Shown here: positions 63,697 through 64,000 of the stretch, in pieces
Layout: each line of letters opens with the position of its first letter
Numbering within the stretch: position 1 is the first letter of the stretch
Assembly: GCA_018380885.1 (NCBI GenBank)
Contig: JAGZSY010000018.1
Span: 160,170 to 224,169, forward strand
Source of the DNA: Enterocloster asparagiformis
GTDB taxonomy: Bacteria; Bacillota; Clostridia; Lachnospirales; Lachnospiraceae
Length of the DNA: 64,000 nucleotides
Direction of reading: 5' to 3'
The notes under the pieces: model-generated
What the model was told of the DNA's origin: nothing
Seen by the model: only the letters and a program-made list of their open reading frames with translations
Databases searched by the model: none
Made by a program: the position numbers and the translations under genes

Positions 63697-63921
63697 GTGG
63701 TAACAATGCAAGTTCCCAATTTTTGTACGATAACACAGGTTTGCCAGGAGCTGGGATTCACCTATTACACAGTGGCGTACTGGTTGGATCACAACATGGT
63801 CAAGTGGATCCCGGCGGGGTCCAAGCGACTGATCAACATGGATGACCTTAATCGGTTCCTGAATGGGGGGTCAGAAAAGGTAGAGAAAGAAGGTGAACAC
63901 GGTGATCAAAGTGTTGAATGA
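63697..63921 (+). CDS. Small MerR/excisionase-like DNA-binding protein
   Basis: The 74-residue protein reads FCTITQVCQELGFTYYTVAYWLDHNMVKWIPAGSKRLINMDDLNRFLNG, a winged helix-turn-helix of the MerR/excisionase (helix_turn_helix_17) kind. It may direct excision with the integrase or regulate the rightward genes. GAAAGGAGTGAGGGCAGC precedes a GTG start at 63697; an ATG at 63706 is an alternative. It overlaps the next gene by 20 bases. Confidence 0.8.
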   Translation: MVTMQVPNFCTITQVCQELGFTYYTVAYWLDHNMVKWIPAGSKRLINMDDLNRFLNGGSEKVEKEGEHGDQSVE

Positions 63922-64000
63922 CCCCGGCTACACCGAGCTGCAGGAGGAGAATACCTGGCTGCGCGGCAGCTTGCGGGAGGCCAGGCGGGGCCGGGAGAGC
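63902..64000 (+). CDS. Partial CDS running off the window
   Basis: A GTG start at 63902 after GAAGGTGAACAC opens a frame (VIKVLNDPGYTELQEENTWLRGSLREARR...) that is still open at the window edge. The visible 33 residues are charged and helical, probably a coiled coil. The GC content rises here relative to the preceding small genes. Function unknown. Confidence 0.55.
   Translation, partial: MIKVLNDPGYTELQEENTWLRGSLREARRGRES

Larger units (their letters stand above)
58691..64000. mobile_element. Left part of an integrative element (prophage or ICE/IME), continues beyond the window
   Basis: The region begins at the tRNA-Arg fragment and contains a tyrosine recombinase, a Xre/ImmA regulatory pair, a Cro-like gene, several very small genes and a second DNA-binding protein. 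It is more AT-rich than the chromosome up to about 63.6 kb. No structural phage, relaxase or replication gene is reached before the end, so the element class cannot be decided. Confidence 0.85.

Overview
The window looks like a chromosome segment of a strictly anaerobic, GC-rich Gram-positive gut bacterium of the Clostridia, probably Lachnospiraceae (Enterocloster/Hungatella-like). The clues are strong AGGAGG ribosome-binding sites, a CBS/DRTGG manganese pyrophosphatase, an [FeFe]-hydrogenase fused to rubredoxin and rubrerythrin, choline-binding-type wall repeats, lipoproteins, and no outer-membrane genes. The genus is inference.

Layout. 1-9.5 kb: housekeeping (wall-binding fragment, ppaC, flavin reductase, shikimate-kinase-like protein, a class A penicillin-binding protein with a membrane partner). 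8.9-15.1 kb: a TetR regulator divergent from a six-gene stand-alone NRPS-like cluster (phosphopantetheinyl transferase, SCP2 protein, alpha/beta hydrolase, condensation protein, acyl carrier protein, AMP ligase). Two TetR operator-like palindromes lie on its promoter. 15.2-29.7 kb: the most unusual region. It is an accessory island with a possible sigma-like protein, coiled-coil and helical-repeat proteins (one frameshifted), a VirD4/TraG-type ATPase, a vWA-PP2C-kinase triad of the TerY-P kind, an HExxH protein, a second VirD4/HerA-type ATPase next to an apparent ATPase-dead relative, and a transglutaminase-like protein. It has no relaxase, VirB4 or pilus genes, so it is not a conjugation module.

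30-38 kb: nth, a Fur-box-controlled hydrogenase-rubredoxin-rubrerythrin fusion, a ten-copy 22-bp tandem repeat, an MBOAT/SGNH O-acetylation pair and a secreted DUF5722-like glycosidase candidate. 38-43 kb: an AAA ATPase, then a SorC regulator and its dhaL-dhaK-VOC-aldolase operon, bracketed by GTTACATATGTAAC-type palindromes. 43-52.8 kb: a LysR regulator and a dipeptide/oligopeptide uptake operon (dppBCDF, binding lipoprotein) ending in M28 and M20 peptidases, so uptake is coupled to hydrolysis. 52.9-58.3 kb: a split ThrE-type exporter, an MFS efflux gene behind a possible attenuator leader, a small hypothetical gene and a LysM lipoprotein, then a 249-bp cloverleaf-like inverted repeat.

58.7-64 kb: the left end of an integrated element. 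Its boundary is the 3' half of a tRNA-Arg(ACG) gene, followed by a tyrosine recombinase, a PH-domain protein, an ImmA/IrrE protease with a Xre repressor, a triple-operator divergent promoter, a Cro-like protein and small genes arranged around two copies of one promoter module. The element continues beyond the window.
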